Below, piece by piece: positions 1 through 10,880 of a stretch of 42,908 nt of DNA (positions within the stretch are counted from its first letter, which is position 1; the number at the start of each line of letters is the position of its first letter). The position numbers and the translations under genes are program-made. The notes beneath the pieces were generated by a model. The model was not told the DNA's origin. It saw nothing but the letters and a program-made list of their open reading frames with translations, and ran no database searches. The DNA comes from a virus: the IMG/VR virus record IMGVR_UViG_3300021247_000621, positions 1 to 42,908 of that record; one strand, given 5' to 3'.

Positions 1-665
1 GGTGTTATAGTGTTAGTAGGTGTAATTGTGTTGGTAGGTGTTATTGTATTTGTAGGAGTCTGAGTCGGAGTTATAGTGTTGGTAGGTGTGATGGTATTCG
101 TTGGTGTGATTGTGTTAGTTGGAGTCTGTGTTGGTGTTATAGTGCTAGTTGGTGTAGATGAATTGACTGGTGTTGATGTATTAGTTGGTGTCTGAGTTGG
201 TGTTGATGTATTAGTTGGTGTAATTGTGTTAGTAGGTGTAATGGTATTCGTTTGGGTTGGTGTTATAGTGTTGGTAGGTGTGATTGTATTTGTTGGTGTT
301 TGAGTAGGTGTTATCGTATTTGTAGGTGTTTGGGTTTGTGTTGGTGTACGAGTTGGTGTTATAGTCTTTGTAGGAGTAATAGTTTGTGTTGGTGTGCGAG
401 TTGGTGTTATTGTATTTGTGGGTGTTGGCGTTGGGGTGGAACTTTCAGCAGGTGTTGATGTGTTAGTTGGTGTAATTGTGTTAGTAGGAGTAATAGTGTT
501 TGTTGGTGTATTTGTAGTAGTGTTAGTTGGTGTAATTGTATTAGTCGGGGTGTTTGTTGGTGTCTGTGTTGGAGTTTTAGTTTGAGTTCTTGTTGGAGTA
601 CTGGTCTGAGTGTTTGTTGGTGTATTAGTAGGTGTCTGAGTAGGAGTTGGTGTTGGTGTTGGCGT
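1..665 (-). repeat. Thr/Pro-rich repeat tract encoded in the giant protein
   Basis: On the minus strand this encodes more than 200 residues of repeats such as [15 protein letters not shown], with units of about 6 residues (18 bp) and irregular larger periods. The codons for Thr (ACA, ACT, ACC, ACG) and Pro (CCA, CCT, CCC, CCG) vary between units, so the repetition is stronger in protein than in DNA. The tract continues past base 1. It is probably an extended, flexible stalk or linker. Confidence 0.9.
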
Positions 666-3600
666 TTGTAAGTTAAAGAAACACCCAACAATAAAATCAA
701 ATGTACTTTCATCATTATTTGATGTAGTTACCACTACTTTAATAACCTCAGTGTATTCATTTAACGTAATAGTATCTGTACCTGTGCCACCTGTATAACT
801 ATCAGAGAGTGTTATCGGTGTATAAACATCAAAAACATCTTGATTTGTATATCCTGAATAGTCAAATGTTATTGAACCATACGATGTTGTTGGATTAATT
901 TTAACATAATAAACTAATGGTGTTGGTGAATATTCTCCATGTATTAATTCATTACAATCATAAACATCTTTTTCAACCAAACATGATACATTGAACTTAT
1001 ACCTTGTTTCTGGATTTGCATCTGCGATTACCCTTACTTTAATTATGTTAACATTAGATGGTATAAATATTTCTTCTGTCCCTGTTCCACCTGTAAATTT
1101 ATATGGTGTTGATGAAGCGTTAAATGGTACATAAACCTCAAATTCATCATTAATTGTGAAACCTGTATAATCAAATGTCACTACACCATTAATACCACTG
1201 GCGTTATTTATATTGATATAATAATCGGTTGGTGTAGCACTATAGTAACCTGTAACAATTTCATCACAAGGTAATGATACAACACTTGTTGGTGTTACCG
1301 TTGGTGTTTGTGTCTTAGTTACTGTTGGTGTAATTGTCGGTGTCGGTGTTGGTGTGTCAGTAGGTAATGTGTCAACAGTCAAACATGAAACATTGAAATC
1401 CCAAGATGATTCTGACACATAACTTGTTACATCAATTCTAATTATATTAAATGTTCCGTTAACATATATTTGTTCACTACCTGTACTACTATCAAAAATT
1501 TGTGGTGTTGTAGATGTTACAGGTGAATAAACTTCAAACTTATCAGGTGTTGAACCACCCGTATAATTAAACATAAAGTATCCACCTTGACCATTTGCTT
1601 GTATATCAACAAAGTATGTTTTAGGTGTTAATGAATAACCACCCGAAACGTTACGATTACATGGATATACAGTTGCAGGAGTGATACATGAAACACTAAA
1701 CGAATATCTTGATTCAGGGTTGGTGTTAGATGTTACCCTAACTCTTACAACATTGACATTTTGTGTCACACTAATAACCTCAGTACCTGACCCACCAACA
1801 AATGAATATGGTGTTGTTGTTGCAAGATATGGAACAAACACTTCAAATGTCTCAGAATCACCTAAACTATCATATGTAAGAGTGATTGTGCCATTGAGTT
1901 CACTAATATTATTGATATCAATATAATAATCAACAGGTGTTGCTGACCATGTACCTACAATTGTTTCATCACAATTATACGTGTTCTCACCAATAGGTGT
2001 CACTGTAGGTGTTGGTGTATTGGTTGGTGTTGTAGTATTGGTAGGTGTAATAGATGGTGTAACAGTATTTGTTGGTGTATTTGACGCAGTGATAGTTGGT
2101 GTTGGTGTATTTGTTCGTGTTTGTGTTACAGTCGGTGTAACAGTCTTAGTTGGTGTTGGTGTTGGTGTTTGTGATAAATCAGGTACAGGTGGTAATTCAC
2201 CACAGTTTGTCTCATATGTTCTTTCAAGTGAACTAATCGATGGTATTGTGTCACAATTATCAGAATTCGGAACATAATAATATTGTTGTAACTTCATATC
2301 CAAGTCAGTAAACTTGGTATACTCATGTTGCACCAATAATTGATAATCTTGATTACCGTTGAATAATATTATGTTAGATAAACCTGTATCATTTTGAATG
2401 TTTAAATTGAAATATAAATTTGGTTCACAATAATCTAAAGTAACCCCACTAACTTCAAATAATTCTCCATTATGTGAAATAAGGTAATCTCCACGTCTGG
2501 TATAATTAATTGTTTGTCCCACTTCTTCTAATTCAGGACAACAAGAATTTACAACATCTTGTGTTTGTACTGATTCGTCTGTTATTACTTGTAAAAATTC
2601 AGGTAATCTATTATCAAATTCATACGTTCTTTTATTTGTTATTGACCCATCTAATTCGTTTACATTTTTATTTGTATAAACTCTTAATCTTGTTGTTGGT
2701 AATACTTCAAATATTTCAATACCTGTTGCTCCTGTTGTTGTAATTACATTTTTCTTAATAGAACCCAAACAATCTTTTCCTGTAACAGTTACACCTGTGT
2801 ATAAGAATGTGAAAGAATAATCATTTAGTTCCTTTGCTTCAACTATTTGTTGATACGAATATGATGAGTTCGGTAGATACACTGCAGAAAGTATTGTATC
2901 ACCCGACATTATGTTTTGAACCTCAGTGACCACACAATCACCTGATATGATGAAATTTTCTATATCAACAGATGTTGTATTTTCATCAATAGTCGCACTA
3001 ACTACTTTTATTACTGTTGAACCACTTTTTATACCATAATCAAAACTTTGTCTGTATTGTACTTTTGGTTCTATTGTATACCCTGATGTATTCCCAACAG
3101 GTGTACAAACAGATTTTAATTGTAATCCTTGTAATTTAATTTTAACATCACAGTTTCCTGCATCAACAAATAACAAATCAACTTCTTCATGTTCTGTTAA
3201 TCCCGAAAATCTTAAAGTACAAACATCTTCAACTGTTAATCTTGACAAATCATTGTCACAATCAATAAAAGAATGAACAGGTGAATATGGTCCTCCACCA
3301 GTATCTAAGACACCAATAGTATTTCCTGTAAATTTAATTAATACATCACCGACTAATCTACAATTTTCAGTTCCACCTGAGAATATATCGTCTGTTTCAT
3401 ATTCAAAATTGACTTCAACACCACATGTTGGTCCTGTTTTATTATATTCAGTGGCAAATGTTAAATCGATATAATCTCTTATTGAACAATCATTAGTTCC
3501 GTAATAAATTGATGTGAAATATATTGTTGACCCAACAATTTGATACTTAATTCTTTCAACGGGATTATTTACTACATTCTCAATTAAATTGATTACTGCA

Positions 3601-6230
3601 CCGCTCCACAATGTTTGTATTTCTGCACTATCAGGTACTATATATGTTTTATAATCACATATTAATGGTAAATTATTAGAACTTACTGATAATGATGTGC
3701 AACCTCCTTCATCAATATAATTTTGTAAATCTGTCGCAAAACCTTCATATAATTTTGCAGATACTCCATTTACTGTTGAAGTTCCACTTATAATAACAAC
3801 TTCATCCTCAGTACTACCAGTGTATATTTCTCCATCAATATTGATAATTGGTACTAAAGTGATACTTGAAATACTTGAGAGTCCACGTAGATTATTTTCT
3901 TCACCTATCATGGTTTCTAAATCTTCTTCAATCGCCAATTCAAATTCAGGATATAATGATTGGTTGAATTTTTTAATTTCACAACCTTTTCTATATTGGA
4001 ATTTATTTCTACCAAAAACACTATTTTCTATCAAATTACCACCACTCCATAATGTTGTTGCGGGAATAAATTGTTCAATTAAATTAGTCCAATACGGACT
4101 CAATGTGTTAACAAATTCATTGATTGTTGGAAGATTATATGCGGTAAATCCTGTACTTGATAAATAAGATTTATATACGTCTTCTAACTTAATGTAATTC
4201 TTTTTGTATTTTATCAAATGAGAATTTTCAATTTGTGTACTGACAACCGTATTTAAAAACTGTGAAAATGTTACACCTGTTTGTGGTTGTAATGTTGCCG
4301 TACCAAATGATAATAATAGTTCTCTTGATTTTCTATAAATGTCATAGTCTTGTCCTCTTGAGGAGGATACATATACATTAATATTTTTTCTTTGTAATAT
4401 TAATGATGAAAATTCATTCGTTATATGTGATTTGACGTTATCGATTTCTGATTCTAATTCATATCCCGTATCTAATCCAGGTAAAGTTCTAAAAACGTCA
4501 AAATACTCTTCCCCGTATGTAAATTCTTTTGATTTTGTTTTTATGACTTTTGTTCTACCTGTTAATATTGAATTTTCTGTATCTAAAATATCTATTGACC
4601 TGTGTTGTAATGTTTTCTCGTACCAACCAGACCCTTTTTGAAAATATATGTCTGATGTAATATCAAAAGCCTTTCTTGGTAATCCTGTTAATTCATCTAC
4701 AGGATATGTTTCTCTTGTAAATGATGTTAATCCTGATAGTATAGCGTTATATATGTCATCCTGTAAATCTAATGATTTGGGCATAGATGTAACTCTATAC
4801 ACATATTCATCCATTACAATCATCGGTTCAGGTACACCTAAGAATTTTAGGAAGAAAATGATACTTTTTCTCGTTCCTTTGGATTTAAATAATTGTGCAA
4901 GATTTACTAAAATTCTTCTATAAAATTCATACTCAGATTCAATAACATTAGTACCTAAATTAACCCCACCATAAGAATTACTGACCCTTGTATATAAAAG
5001 TTGATTTAAACTCTTATCATCAGTTAAATTAAAAGTTTCTAATCCTAATGTATTTGCAAGATTTTTTAATAAAATATCGGGGACATTTTTTACACCGTCA
5101 TATGTCACATTACGCATGTATGCAATGTCATCTATGAATTTTTTTACCCTATCAAAACTTTGTCCGTATAATTGAAATACACTCTCACCTTTTTGTTCTT
5201 CTGTATCAAATTCATATAATTGAGGTGAGGACATGAATCTGATAAATAAATTGGATTTATAATTATCAACTTCATCCGCAATATCACTTAAACTTTCTAA
5301 ATAACTTTCATAGTCTAATCCAACTATTTTTGGATTCCAATTATCAACTGACAATGGCCAAGAAACACTTTCTTCAACAATTTCAATTTTTGTTTTATCT
5401 TGACTGTCTTTTGGTAATTTAAAAGTTGCTGTAAATTTTGGAAATGTTTCTCTATTTAATAAAACTTCTTCTAACTCATCTAAATTTTTATAAAACTCTT
5501 CAACTACCGCATCATTTGGTCTAATTAATACATTCTGAGTGTATGCAGTTAAACTGCCAAATGGTTTACCTTCAACTTTAAGTGTGATTTTTTTATTGTC
5601 TGTAGATTGATTAAAATTAGTAACGTTATATGTGTCTCCACTTATATCTAAAACATAATTTGTATAAGAAGAATAAAAATTTCTTATTGTTTGTTGTGAA
5701 TCATTTCCTAAATTATAATTAGGTTCAATTAATTTGATATCAAATGGATTAAATATCATCGATATCTGTAGTTCAAAACTTGATGTATTATAATTTACAT
5801 CATATGAAATGTTTCTAACAGTATTCGTATCTAAACTAATTGGACTGTTTTTGTCTACAAAAAAACCAGCAGGATATTTTTGAATTATGTTTGTTATTGA
5901 AGAAGATATCCGTTTTTTTAAGGACCCAAACAAAGATTTGTTACCGTCAGTTTTAGATGATTTGAAACGTACAGTTTCATCTTTTTTAGTTTCTATCGCA
6001 GTATTTGTTTTAGAATTAACTACAGTGTTTTCTAAATCGTCTAATGTTAAAAAATCTGAAAAAGGTTGTGTTGTAAAATTTTTATCATCCTTTTGAGGGA
6101 TAACTTTATCTAAAATGAAATTGGTATTTGTCAATTGACTAGTACCATCAGTGATTTGCACACCAATTAAATTATCATTAAATGTATCTGCTCCACTCGC
6201 CGCTTGACTTGGTACTTTTCTTTTTGCCAT
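1..6230 (-). CDS. Giant tail/baseplate-fiber protein with Thr/Pro linkers (C-terminus outside the window)
   Basis: One uninterrupted frame starts at ATG 6230 and is still open at base 1, giving 2076 complete codons. The ATG overlaps the previous stop as TAATG. Residues ~325-400 and ~428-477 look like a tail-protein module of contractile systems: the first contains SSPQLYEF and [10 protein letters not shown], the second [19 protein letters not shown], resembling the KGTR-type tail domain (TIGR02242/P2 gpI-like, recalled and not searched). The middle part (~480-1345) is β-rich and unrecognised. From ~1346 Thr/Pro-rich linkers alternate with four modules bounded by cysteines C1420/C1515, C1524/C1616, C1655/C1750 and C1759/C1850. 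All eight cysteines fall in this frame, which supports one continuous protein. It ends the outer-baseplate gene run, so I infer a baseplate-anchored fiber or host-contact protein. Its receptor role is unproven. Confidence 0.85.
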   Translation of the reverse strand, partial: MAKRKVPSQAASGADTFNDNLIGVQITDGTSQLTNTNFILDKVIPQKDDKNFTTQPFSDFLTLDDLENTVVNSKTNTAIETKKDETVRFKSSKTDGNKSLFGSLKKRISSSITNIIQKYPAGFFVDKNSPISLDTNTVRNISYDVNYNTSSFELQISMIFNPFDIKLIEPNYNLGNDSQQTIRNFYSSYTNYVLDISGDTYNVTNFNQSTDNKKITLKVEGKPFGSLTAYTQNVLIRPNDAVVEEFYKNLDELEEVLLNRETFPKFTATFKLPKDSQDKTKIEIVEESVSWPLSVDNWNPKIVGLDYESYLESLSDIADEVDNYKSNLFIRFMSSPQLYEFDTEEQKGESVFQLYGQSFDRVKKFIDDIAYMRNVTYDGVKNVPDILLKNLANTLGLETFNLTDDKSLNQLLYTRVSNSYGGVNLGTNVIESEYEFYRRILVNLAQLFKSKGTRKSIIFFLKFLGVPEPMIVMDEYVYRVTSMPKSLDLQDDIYNAILSGLTSFTRETYPVDELTGLPRKAFDITSDIYFQKGSGWYEKTLQHRSIDILDTENSILTGRTKVIKTKSKEFTYGEEYFDVFRTLPGLDTGYELESEIDNVKSHITNEFSSLILQRKNINVYVSSSRGQDYDIYRKSRELLLSFGTATLQPQTGVTFSQFLNTVVSTQIENSHLIKYKKNYIKLEDVYKSYLSSTGFTAYNLPTINEFVNTLSPYWTNLIEQFIPATTLWSGGNLIENSVFGRNKFQYRKGCEIKKFNQSLYPEFELAIEEDLETMIGEENNLRGLSSISSITLVPIINIDGEIYTGSTEDEVVIISGTSTVNGVSAKLYEGFATDLQNYIDEGGCTSLSVSSNNLPLICDYKTYIVPDSAEIQTLWSGAVINLIENVVNNPVERIKYQIVGSTIYFTSIYYGTNDCSIRDYIDLTFATEYNKTGPTCGVEVNFEYETDDIFSGGTENCRLVGDVLIKFTGNTIGVLDTGGGPYSPVHSFIDCDNDLSRLTVEDVCTLRFSGLTEHEEVDLLFVDAGNCDVKIKLQGLQLKSVCTPVGNTSGYTIEPKVQYRQSFDYGIKSGSTVIKVVSATIDENTTSVDIENFIISGDCVVTEVQNIMSGDTILSAVYLPNSSYSYQQIVEAKELNDYSFTFLYTGVTVTGKDCLGSIKKNVITTTGATGIEIFEVLPTTRLRVYTNKNVNELDGSITNKRTYEFDNRLPEFLQVITDESVQTQDVVNSCCPELEEVGQTINYTRRGDYLISHNGELFEVSGVTLDYCEPNLYFNLNIQNDTGLSNIILFNGNQDYQLLVQHEYTKFTDLDMKLQQYYYVPNSDNCDTIPSISSLERTYETNCGELPPVPDLSQTPTPTPTKTVTPTVTQTRTNTPTPTITASNTPTNTVTPSITPTNTTTPTNTPTPTVTPIGENTYNCDETIVGTWSATPVDYYIDINNISELNGTITLTYDSLGDSETFEVFVPYLATTTPYSFVGGSGTEVISVTQNVNVVRVRVTSNTNPESRYSFSVSCITPATVYPCNRNVSGGYSLTPKTYFVDIQANGQGGYFMFNYTGGSTPDKFEVYSPVTSTTPQIFDSSTGSEQIYVNGTFNIIRIDVTSYVSESSWDFNVSCLTVDTLPTDTPTPTPTITPTVTKTQTPTVTPTSVVSLPCDEIVTGYYSATPTDYYININNASGINGVVTFDYTGFTINDEFEVYVPFNASSTPYKFTGGTGTEEIFIPSNVNIIKVRVIADANPETRYKFNVSCLVEKDVYDCNELIHGEYSPTPLVYYVKINPTTSYGSITFDYSGYTNQDVFDVYTPITLSDSYTGGTGTDTITLNEYTEVIKVVVTTSNNDESTFDFIVGCFFNLQTPTPTPTPTQTPTNTPTNTQTSTPTRTQTKTPTQTPTNTPTNTITPTNTTTNTPTNTITPTNTITPTNTSTPAESSTPTPTPTNTITPTRTPTQTITPTKTITPTRTPTQTQTPTNTITPTQTPTNTITPTNTITPTQTNTITPTNTITPTNTSTPTQTPTNTSTPVNSSTPTSTITPTQTPTNTITPTNTITPTNTITPTQTPTNTITPTNTITPTNTIT
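681..956 (-). repeat. Cys-bounded β module D of the giant protein
   Basis: Residues ~1759-1850, beginning [15 protein letters not shown] and ending FIVGC. It shares with the other three modules the pattern C-x(5-7)-G-x-Y/W-S-x-TP, a central FDY-S/T-G then F-D/E-VY, and a final β strand ending in Cys. It follows module C after about 9 residues, and the long Thr/Pro tract follows it. Confidence 0.75.
981..1268 (-). repeat. Cys-bounded β module C of the giant protein
   Basis: Residues ~1655-1750, beginning [19 protein letters not shown] and ending KFNVSC. It is closest to module A: both have SATPxDYYI near the start and NPE-S/T-RY before the final Cys. This suggests that a two-module unit was duplicated. 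Confidence 0.75.
1286..1375 (-). repeat. Short Thr/Pro linker between module pairs
   Basis: Encodes about 30 residues of [18 protein letters not shown] type between modules B and C. It separates the two module pairs of the giant protein. Confidence 0.8.
1383..1661 (-). repeat. Cys-bounded β module B of the giant protein
   Basis: Residues ~1524-1616, beginning [19 protein letters not shown] and ending DFNVSC. It is the second member of the first pair, joined to module A by about 9 residues, and corresponds in position to module D of the second pair. Confidence 0.75.
1686..1973 (-). repeat. Cys-bounded β module A of the giant protein
   Basis: Residues ~1420-1515, beginning [19 protein letters not shown] and ending YSFSVSC. 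It is the first of the four modules. The Cys-to-Cys distance is 95 residues, the same as module C. Confidence 0.75.
1990..2190 (-). repeat. First Thr/Pro linker of the giant protein
   Basis: Encodes about 65 residues of Thr/Pro/Asn repeats ([13 protein letters not shown] and similar) between the unrecognised middle region and module A. The sequence style matches the other two linkers. Confidence 0.8.
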
Positions 6231-7150
6231 TATATTTCAGTAATAGTATCAAAATTTAATGTTTCATCAATATCTGTTCTACCTTCTCTAATCTCATAAA
6301 GTGTTTCATTAAATTCATCTTTAATTTCATAAAGATTGTATTGTTTATAGATATTGTTGTTATTATCATAAATGGTGTATATACCAGGTGCAACCGCTTT
6401 ACTTTGATTACCATACAATGCGTGTGCTAACGTTGATATATCGTGTTCTACCATTTCAATTTCTATTGTTGTTGGATTGAAAAATGTATTGGTTAATATG
6501 ATTTTTTGTGATGGTAATCCAATAAATGGTATTGTGTTAGGTTTATTTGAGGGGGCAGAAGATGGTGTCACAGTTAAAAACATCAAATTTGTCGCTTGGT
6601 CACTGTATTGATATCTTACTGCTTTTTGTGTTGTACTCGTTAAGTTTGTTGCTACAGGAGTACAATAAAAAGATGATGTTACTAATCTATAAAAATTAGG
6701 TATTTTTTTATTGTCAGTACTGTTTATGTACTCAATTCTATATCCAACCAATCCTTGTGGTGTGAATTTATTTCTATCTGCGTTTGGAACATTACTTAAA
6801 TCGATTATAATACCTCGTACTGAAGGTAATGACGCTAAAATTCCACAATCAGTAATAGTTGTCCTTATTTGTTTTGGTCTAATATGTAGTGTGTAAATTC
6901 CTAATTCAGTGAAATCATTAGACGATAATTTTAAATTATACAACCCACCTAATAATTCGATATTAGGTGCGTTTGCATCGTCTGTAGTATCAGAATTATG
7001 ATATATTGGTGTTAATAAATCAACAGCACTTAATTTTTTTAACGTTACTTCAGATGATGAAATTCTATCTGCAGAATAATGAAAGAATATATCAACATCT
7101 TCTGGTGATACGTCTGCTGGCCTTATTGTACCAAATGTTCCTAAAGACAT
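6230..7150 (-). CDS. Predicted baseplate/tail structural protein, 306 aa, unrecognised
   Basis: The ORF begins at ATG 7150 ([20 protein letters not shown]) and ends in TAATG shared with the start of the giant fiber-like gene, so the two are probably translationally coupled. No signal peptide or membrane segment is visible. The composition is rich in Asn, Thr, Ser and β-branched residues, as in phage baseplate and fiber adaptors. I recognise no family. Its position between the outer baseplate proteins and the giant protein suggests a connector, which is an inference. A TATTTATAAATA motif lies just upstream of its start. Confidence 0.8.
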   Translation of the reverse strand: MSLGTFGTIRPADVSPEDVDIFFHYSADRISSSEVTLKKLSAVDLLTPIYHNSDTTDDANAPNIELLGGLYNLKLSSNDFTELGIYTLHIRPKQIRTTITDCGILASLPSVRGIIIDLSNVPNADRNKFTPQGLVGYRIEYINSTDNKKIPNFYRLVTSSFYCTPVATNLTSTTQKAVRYQYSDQATNLMFLTVTPSSAPSNKPNTIPFIGLPSQKIILTNTFFNPTTIEIEMVEHDISTLAHALYGNQSKAVAPGIYTIYDNNNNIYKQYNLYEIKDEFNETLYEIREGRTDIDETLNFDTITEI

Positions 7151-7175
7151 AAAGTTTTATTTATAAATATGAATT

Positions 7176-8300
7176 TTATTGTTTTTTTATTATAAAAAAT
7201 TCATTTTGATAAACATCTAATTCACCTACACTATCAATTTCACTCAATCTAAAGTTATTTTCCAAAACACTTTGTTTTTTTCTATCAACAAAAATGTCTG
7301 AATATACTTGTGGTTCTTCAACAAAACCTAAGAAATGTTCGTTTCTTGTTATTAATTTATTGAAAACCTCTTCTTTTGTAAAATCTGATGTAGTCCCTGT
7401 TATCATAGTATATCCATCAGGATAATCTTTATAATATAAATTGTCAATAGTATATGCCGTATAATTTCCAATACTATCAGTTCCCGTTGTAGTTCCCAAA
7501 TATTCATTGGACCCATATAATTGTAATTCCCCTAATCTACTTTTACCTATCGCCAAATATGTAAAACCTGGATTAGTGTTTCCTGTGTTATTTGTGTAAT
7601 CTAAATTATTCAAATAATTTTGTGTTTGTCCTGTTGCGTTGTCATATGCAGGGACTACAATGTTTGTGAACGTACCTAACGGGTTATAATTAAATGTATT
7701 TTGAGGTAATGTTATTATTTTAGATAAACGTTCGGTACTCCAAGGAGAATTTAAAATTATCTTTATTTCGTAAACACCATCATTTGAATATGTGTGTGAT
7801 ACTGACGGTAAATTAGTATTTAAAATACCTAAATTTACTTCTATTGATGATGTTTCCCCATCTCCCCAATTTACTGTAAAGGTTTGTTCTACAATTTTTC
7901 TAAGTTTATCAGGATTTACCGTATTATAAACAGTTACCGTACTATTCGAAATTGTGTATGTAAAATTTACTATTTGTTCAACTTGTTCTAAATCTCCATC
8001 AAATCCAACCATAACACCAAATTCATCTACTTTAGATTCTAAGAATATTGGTATATTATAAGAATTAACAGAATCTGATTCTAATATTGAAGACCACCTG
8101 ACACCATTCCATTTATAATATCCAACAGGAACACTACCTGTAACATTATAATATATGTCATTTATATTAGGTCCATTATATATACTTCCTGACCAAGGGG
8201 TTAGTATGTCATTATAATCATACCAATTTTGACTTGTCAAAGAAACTAATTTTACTTCAGGAATATTTTTCTTGAGTATCTCGTATCTATTTTTTTCCAT
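7176..8300 (-). CDS. Structural protein with a PKD-like domain, 374 aa
   Basis: The chosen start is ATG 8300, which forms a TAATG overlap with the preceding stop; a TTG two codons upstream is the alternative. Residues ~138-185 look like a PKD/Ig-like domain: VNWGDGE, then SHTYSNDGVYEIKI, which is the usual WGDG...HTY..G.Y spacing. The C-terminal half has short Tyr/Gly-rich β segments and no membrane helix. PKD domains in phage virions usually decorate baseplates, fibers or capsids and may bind surface sugars. The genomic place favours a baseplate or fiber accessory; the exact function is unknown. Confidence 0.8.
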   Translation of the reverse strand: MEKNRYEILKKNIPEVKLVSLTSQNWYDYNDILTPWSGSIYNGPNINDIYYNVTGSVPVGYYKWNGVRWSSILESDSVNSYNIPIFLESKVDEFGVMVGFDGDLEQVEQIVNFTYTISNSTVTVYNTVNPDKLRKIVEQTFTVNWGDGETSSIEVNLGILNTNLPSVSHTYSNDGVYEIKIILNSPWSTERLSKIITLPQNTFNYNPLGTFTNIVVPAYDNATGQTQNYLNNLDYTNNTGNTNPGFTYLAIGKSRLGELQLYGSNEYLGTTTGTDSIGNYTAYTIDNLYYKDYPDGYTMITGTTSDFTKEEVFNKLITRNEHFLGFVEEPQVYSDIFVDRKKQSVLENNFRLSEIDSVGELDVYQNEFFIIKKQ

Positions 8301-9109
8301 TAACAATTACCTCCACCTTTTTCATAAAATTTTATTGGATTTGACCTCGTTCCTGCTCTATCACCCATAGTACCATCATATTCATGAATTCTATATGAAT
8401 AATTATTCATGTCAATTATTACCTTATAGTACATATCTTGAGTTTCATCTACTTCATGAGTAGTATCAAAACAAGTATTTGTAAAATCAAGAATAGAACC
8501 ATCACCACCATTAAAAAATTTTGCAGTCATGTAAAATGTATTTCCTGTAAGTTCAGTTTCATCATATGGTGTGTCATCTTGAAACCAATAGAAATACATA
8601 TTTTCTTTATTCTTATAATTTGACCCAATAAAAACAGGAACAAAAACATAATCATTAAAATCGTTCATTGTTAAATAAAACTTTTCTCCGATTGGTAAGT
8701 CTAAATTTTTAGCGAATATCAATCTCCTATTTGACCTGTCAGGTGATTCATCATTTGGTGTTTTGAAAAATTCTAATCTAAAAAAACTGTTTGTTGTTTG
8801 TTTAGTTAATTTTGCATTTTCTGAATTGGTTATACCTACCGCTTCGTAATTTTGTACATATGTACCTCCACTTAAAAAATAAAAGTAAAACCAAATATCG
8901 TTTTGTGTATGTAATGGATTTGTTGTCATCCCATCATATTCTTGATGGATATATCTAACTGTTTCATAATTTTCTATGTCATTGATTACTAAATCTAACA
9001 TTTCATTTTCATACTCAACAAATGACTCTGACCACCCTAAATTTGTTTTGAAATCAGTTTGATTGTTAAGTACAATATTTAAATTTTGTTGTGGTTTAAG
9101 TATTTTCAT
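8300..9109 (-). CDS. Predicted tail/baseplate protein, 269 aa, unrecognised
   Basis: ATG 9109 begins one base after the TGA of the upstream gene, and its own TAA overlaps the next ATG (TAATG). The protein is soluble and rich in Tyr, Phe, Asp and Asn (MKILKPQQNLNIVLNNQTDF at the start). The C-terminus has GDRAGTRSNP and ends KGGGNC. I see no recognised family. Tight packing with its neighbours indicates one operon of outer-baseplate or fiber proteins. Confidence 0.75.
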   Translation of the reverse strand: MKILKPQQNLNIVLNNQTDFKTNLGWSESFVEYENEMLDLVINDIENYETVRYIHQEYDGMTTNPLHTQNDIWFYFYFLSGGTYVQNYEAVGITNSENAKLTKQTTNSFFRLEFFKTPNDESPDRSNRRLIFAKNLDLPIGEKFYLTMNDFNDYVFVPVFIGSNYKNKENMYFYWFQDDTPYDETELTGNTFYMTAKFFNGGDGSILDFTNTCFDTTHEVDETQDMYYKVIIDMNNYSYRIHEYDGTMGDRAGTRSNPIKFYEKGGGNC

Positions 9110-9110
9110 A

Positions 9111-10880
9111 TCAACATTTAATTCTTAATGTTTTAAAATCTTTTATTCCATCTTTTTTAACTGTAAATGATTTTTCATTTTTAATATAAAAATTTATATT
9201 TTTTAACACAAAATGCATATCATTGACAAATGGGTAATTAGTTCCATATCCTTCGTCATCTATAAATCCATGTTCGTATAAATCTCTCCATTTCCATAGT
9301 TTTTCACTTTCATAATATTTTACGTTTTCTGGTAAATTGTATACGTTGTCTACTTTTGATGTCTCAATATATGGTGATAATTCTCTAAGTTTGACTCTAT
9401 GATGCGGTTGATAATATAATCCAAATAAATTAGTGGATGTTGCTCCTGAATAAAAATTAGGGTCATCTTGATTGTAATCAAAGATGTCTACAGATGGTGC
9501 AAATTTGTGTAAACATTCACTTACAATTCTTTCTTTAAATTCAAAATTGTTGTACTCAACAAACGCCCCAACTAATGTTGTTCCTTTAGATATTGCATCA
9601 CCCGAATTAAATGTATATGTTGTTGAATTTTCTGTTTTAGTGAAAGGTTGATATGTTATACTTTGTTCTTTTGATGTATCACCATCAAAATGTTGGTCTA
9701 TCCATGTATCATGAAAATTAAATTTATAACCAACTTTAGGTGGATAATTAAAGTATCCATTTTTATTTCTGAAAATGATAGAAACATAAACTTCTGTTGG
9801 TGTATATCCTAAGTTATTTGTAATTCCTGTTAAATAGAAAGGTTTTTTAAAATCAAATATTACACTCTCCATTCTATTTTTTTCTACTAAATAATCATTA
9901 ATACCCGCAGAATTTTCGTACAATAATTTTCTTTCATTTTCCCATATGGATGATTCGAATCCAATATTATCCATGATGTAATCATTGACATCTGTTAATG
10001 TTTTATGTTTATGAACATAATAAGTAGAAACAGTATTATCAATGTCTTTTTTATTTAAACATCTTCTACCAAATATTACCGTATTATCTGATAATGTTAT
10101 TGATGAACCAACCTCATTTTTCAATATTTTTATTATCCTCTTATCTGAATTATATTTTTCATCTCCAACCGCATCTATATAAAATATTTTATTTATAACA
10201 CTGATTGAATTTAGATTAGTATTATTCAAAATCACATATTCACCGACACTCATTCCATGGTCAACATCTGAAGTTAAAATGTAATATCTATCATCAGAAG
10301 AAATCACAAATGGTATTCCATCTTGTGCTTTGAAACTATATGTTGTGTTACCTGACGTAGTATATGATAATTGATACTGTGTATCTGAGGTATATACATA
10401 TGAAAGATATATATTCCAATTATGGTAAGGAGCATCTATATTTGTTATTGTTGTGTGACCTGTAAATTGAGTTAATAACTGCACATTAGGTGTGAAATTG
10501 ATTAAACTATCTCCACTTGACGGTGAGTTAACTTCTCTTAGTGTGTCTTTTCTCAGTAACGCAAATTCGTTATATGGGATAAATCCCGTATCATCACCGA
10601 CTTGACCAACACCAAGAAGATATAAATTATTTCTTAAATAGTCATATTGAGTTACACCAACGTACTCATTATTGAAAATCATTTTTATTTTACCATAGAT
10701 TCGATACTTAACACTTTCATTTCTTTCTTTATCATATAACTCTGAAACACTAAGTATGATATTCCTATCATTTTCTCTAAGTAAATTCTGAGTTGTACTT
10801 AATTCTAATAATGAATTTAATTCTTCATCAGGTGCATTAAAATATCTTTTTCTTGGTAAAACTATTTTGTTTTTCTTCAT
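9111..10880 (-). CDS. Predicted baseplate structural protein, 589 aa, unrecognised
   Basis: ATG 10880 overlaps the upstream stop as TAATG. The protein starts with a basic stretch (MKKNKIVLPRKRYF), then a short Leu-rich helix, and is otherwise β-rich with many aromatic residues. No catalytic motif or membrane helix is visible. By position, following gp25, gp6 and the 1399-aa protein, it could correspond to a T4 gp8- or gp10-type wedge component, but I cannot show homology from sequence. Coupled translation with both neighbours suggests fixed stoichiometry in the same complex. Confidence 0.8.
   Translation of the reverse strand: MKKNKIVLPRKRYFNAPDEELNSLLELSTTQNLLRENDRNIILSVSELYDKERNESVKYRIYGKIKMIFNNEYVGVTQYDYLRNNLYLLGVGQVGDDTGFIPYNEFALLRKDTLREVNSPSSGDSLINFTPNVQLLTQFTGHTTITNIDAPYHNWNIYLSYVYTSDTQYQLSYTTSGNTTYSFKAQDGIPFVISSDDRYYILTSDVDHGMSVGEYVILNNTNLNSISVINKIFYIDAVGDEKYNSDKRIIKILKNEVGSSITLSDNTVIFGRRCLNKKDIDNTVSTYYVHKHKTLTDVNDYIMDNIGFESSIWENERKLLYENSAGINDYLVEKNRMESVIFDFKKPFYLTGITNNLGYTPTEVYVSIIFRNKNGYFNYPPKVGYKFNFHDTWIDQHFDGDTSKEQSITYQPFTKTENSTTYTFNSGDAISKGTTLVGAFVEYNNFEFKERIVSECLHKFAPSVDIFDYNQDDPNFYSGATSTNLFGLYYQPHHRVKLRELSPYIETSKVDNVYNLPENVKYYESEKLWKWRDLYEHGFIDDEGYGTNYPFVNDMHFVLKNINFYIKNEKSFTVKKDGIKDFKTLRIKC

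Noticed and set aside
252-585. Plus-strand open frames encoding Cys/Trp- or Val/Gly-rich peptides
   Set aside because: They are the antisense of the Thr/Pro repeats of the giant minus-strand frame; their composition comes only from the complement of ACA/CCA codons.
1-665. Periodic repeats that could look like a CRISPR array or satellite
   Set aside because: Units are ~18 bp, without unique spacers, and lie in frame within one long coding sequence.
407-715. Minus-strand frame of 102 codons rich in Leu, Gln and His
   Set aside because: It lies in another frame of the same repeat DNA; the giant frame explains it and it has no independent support.
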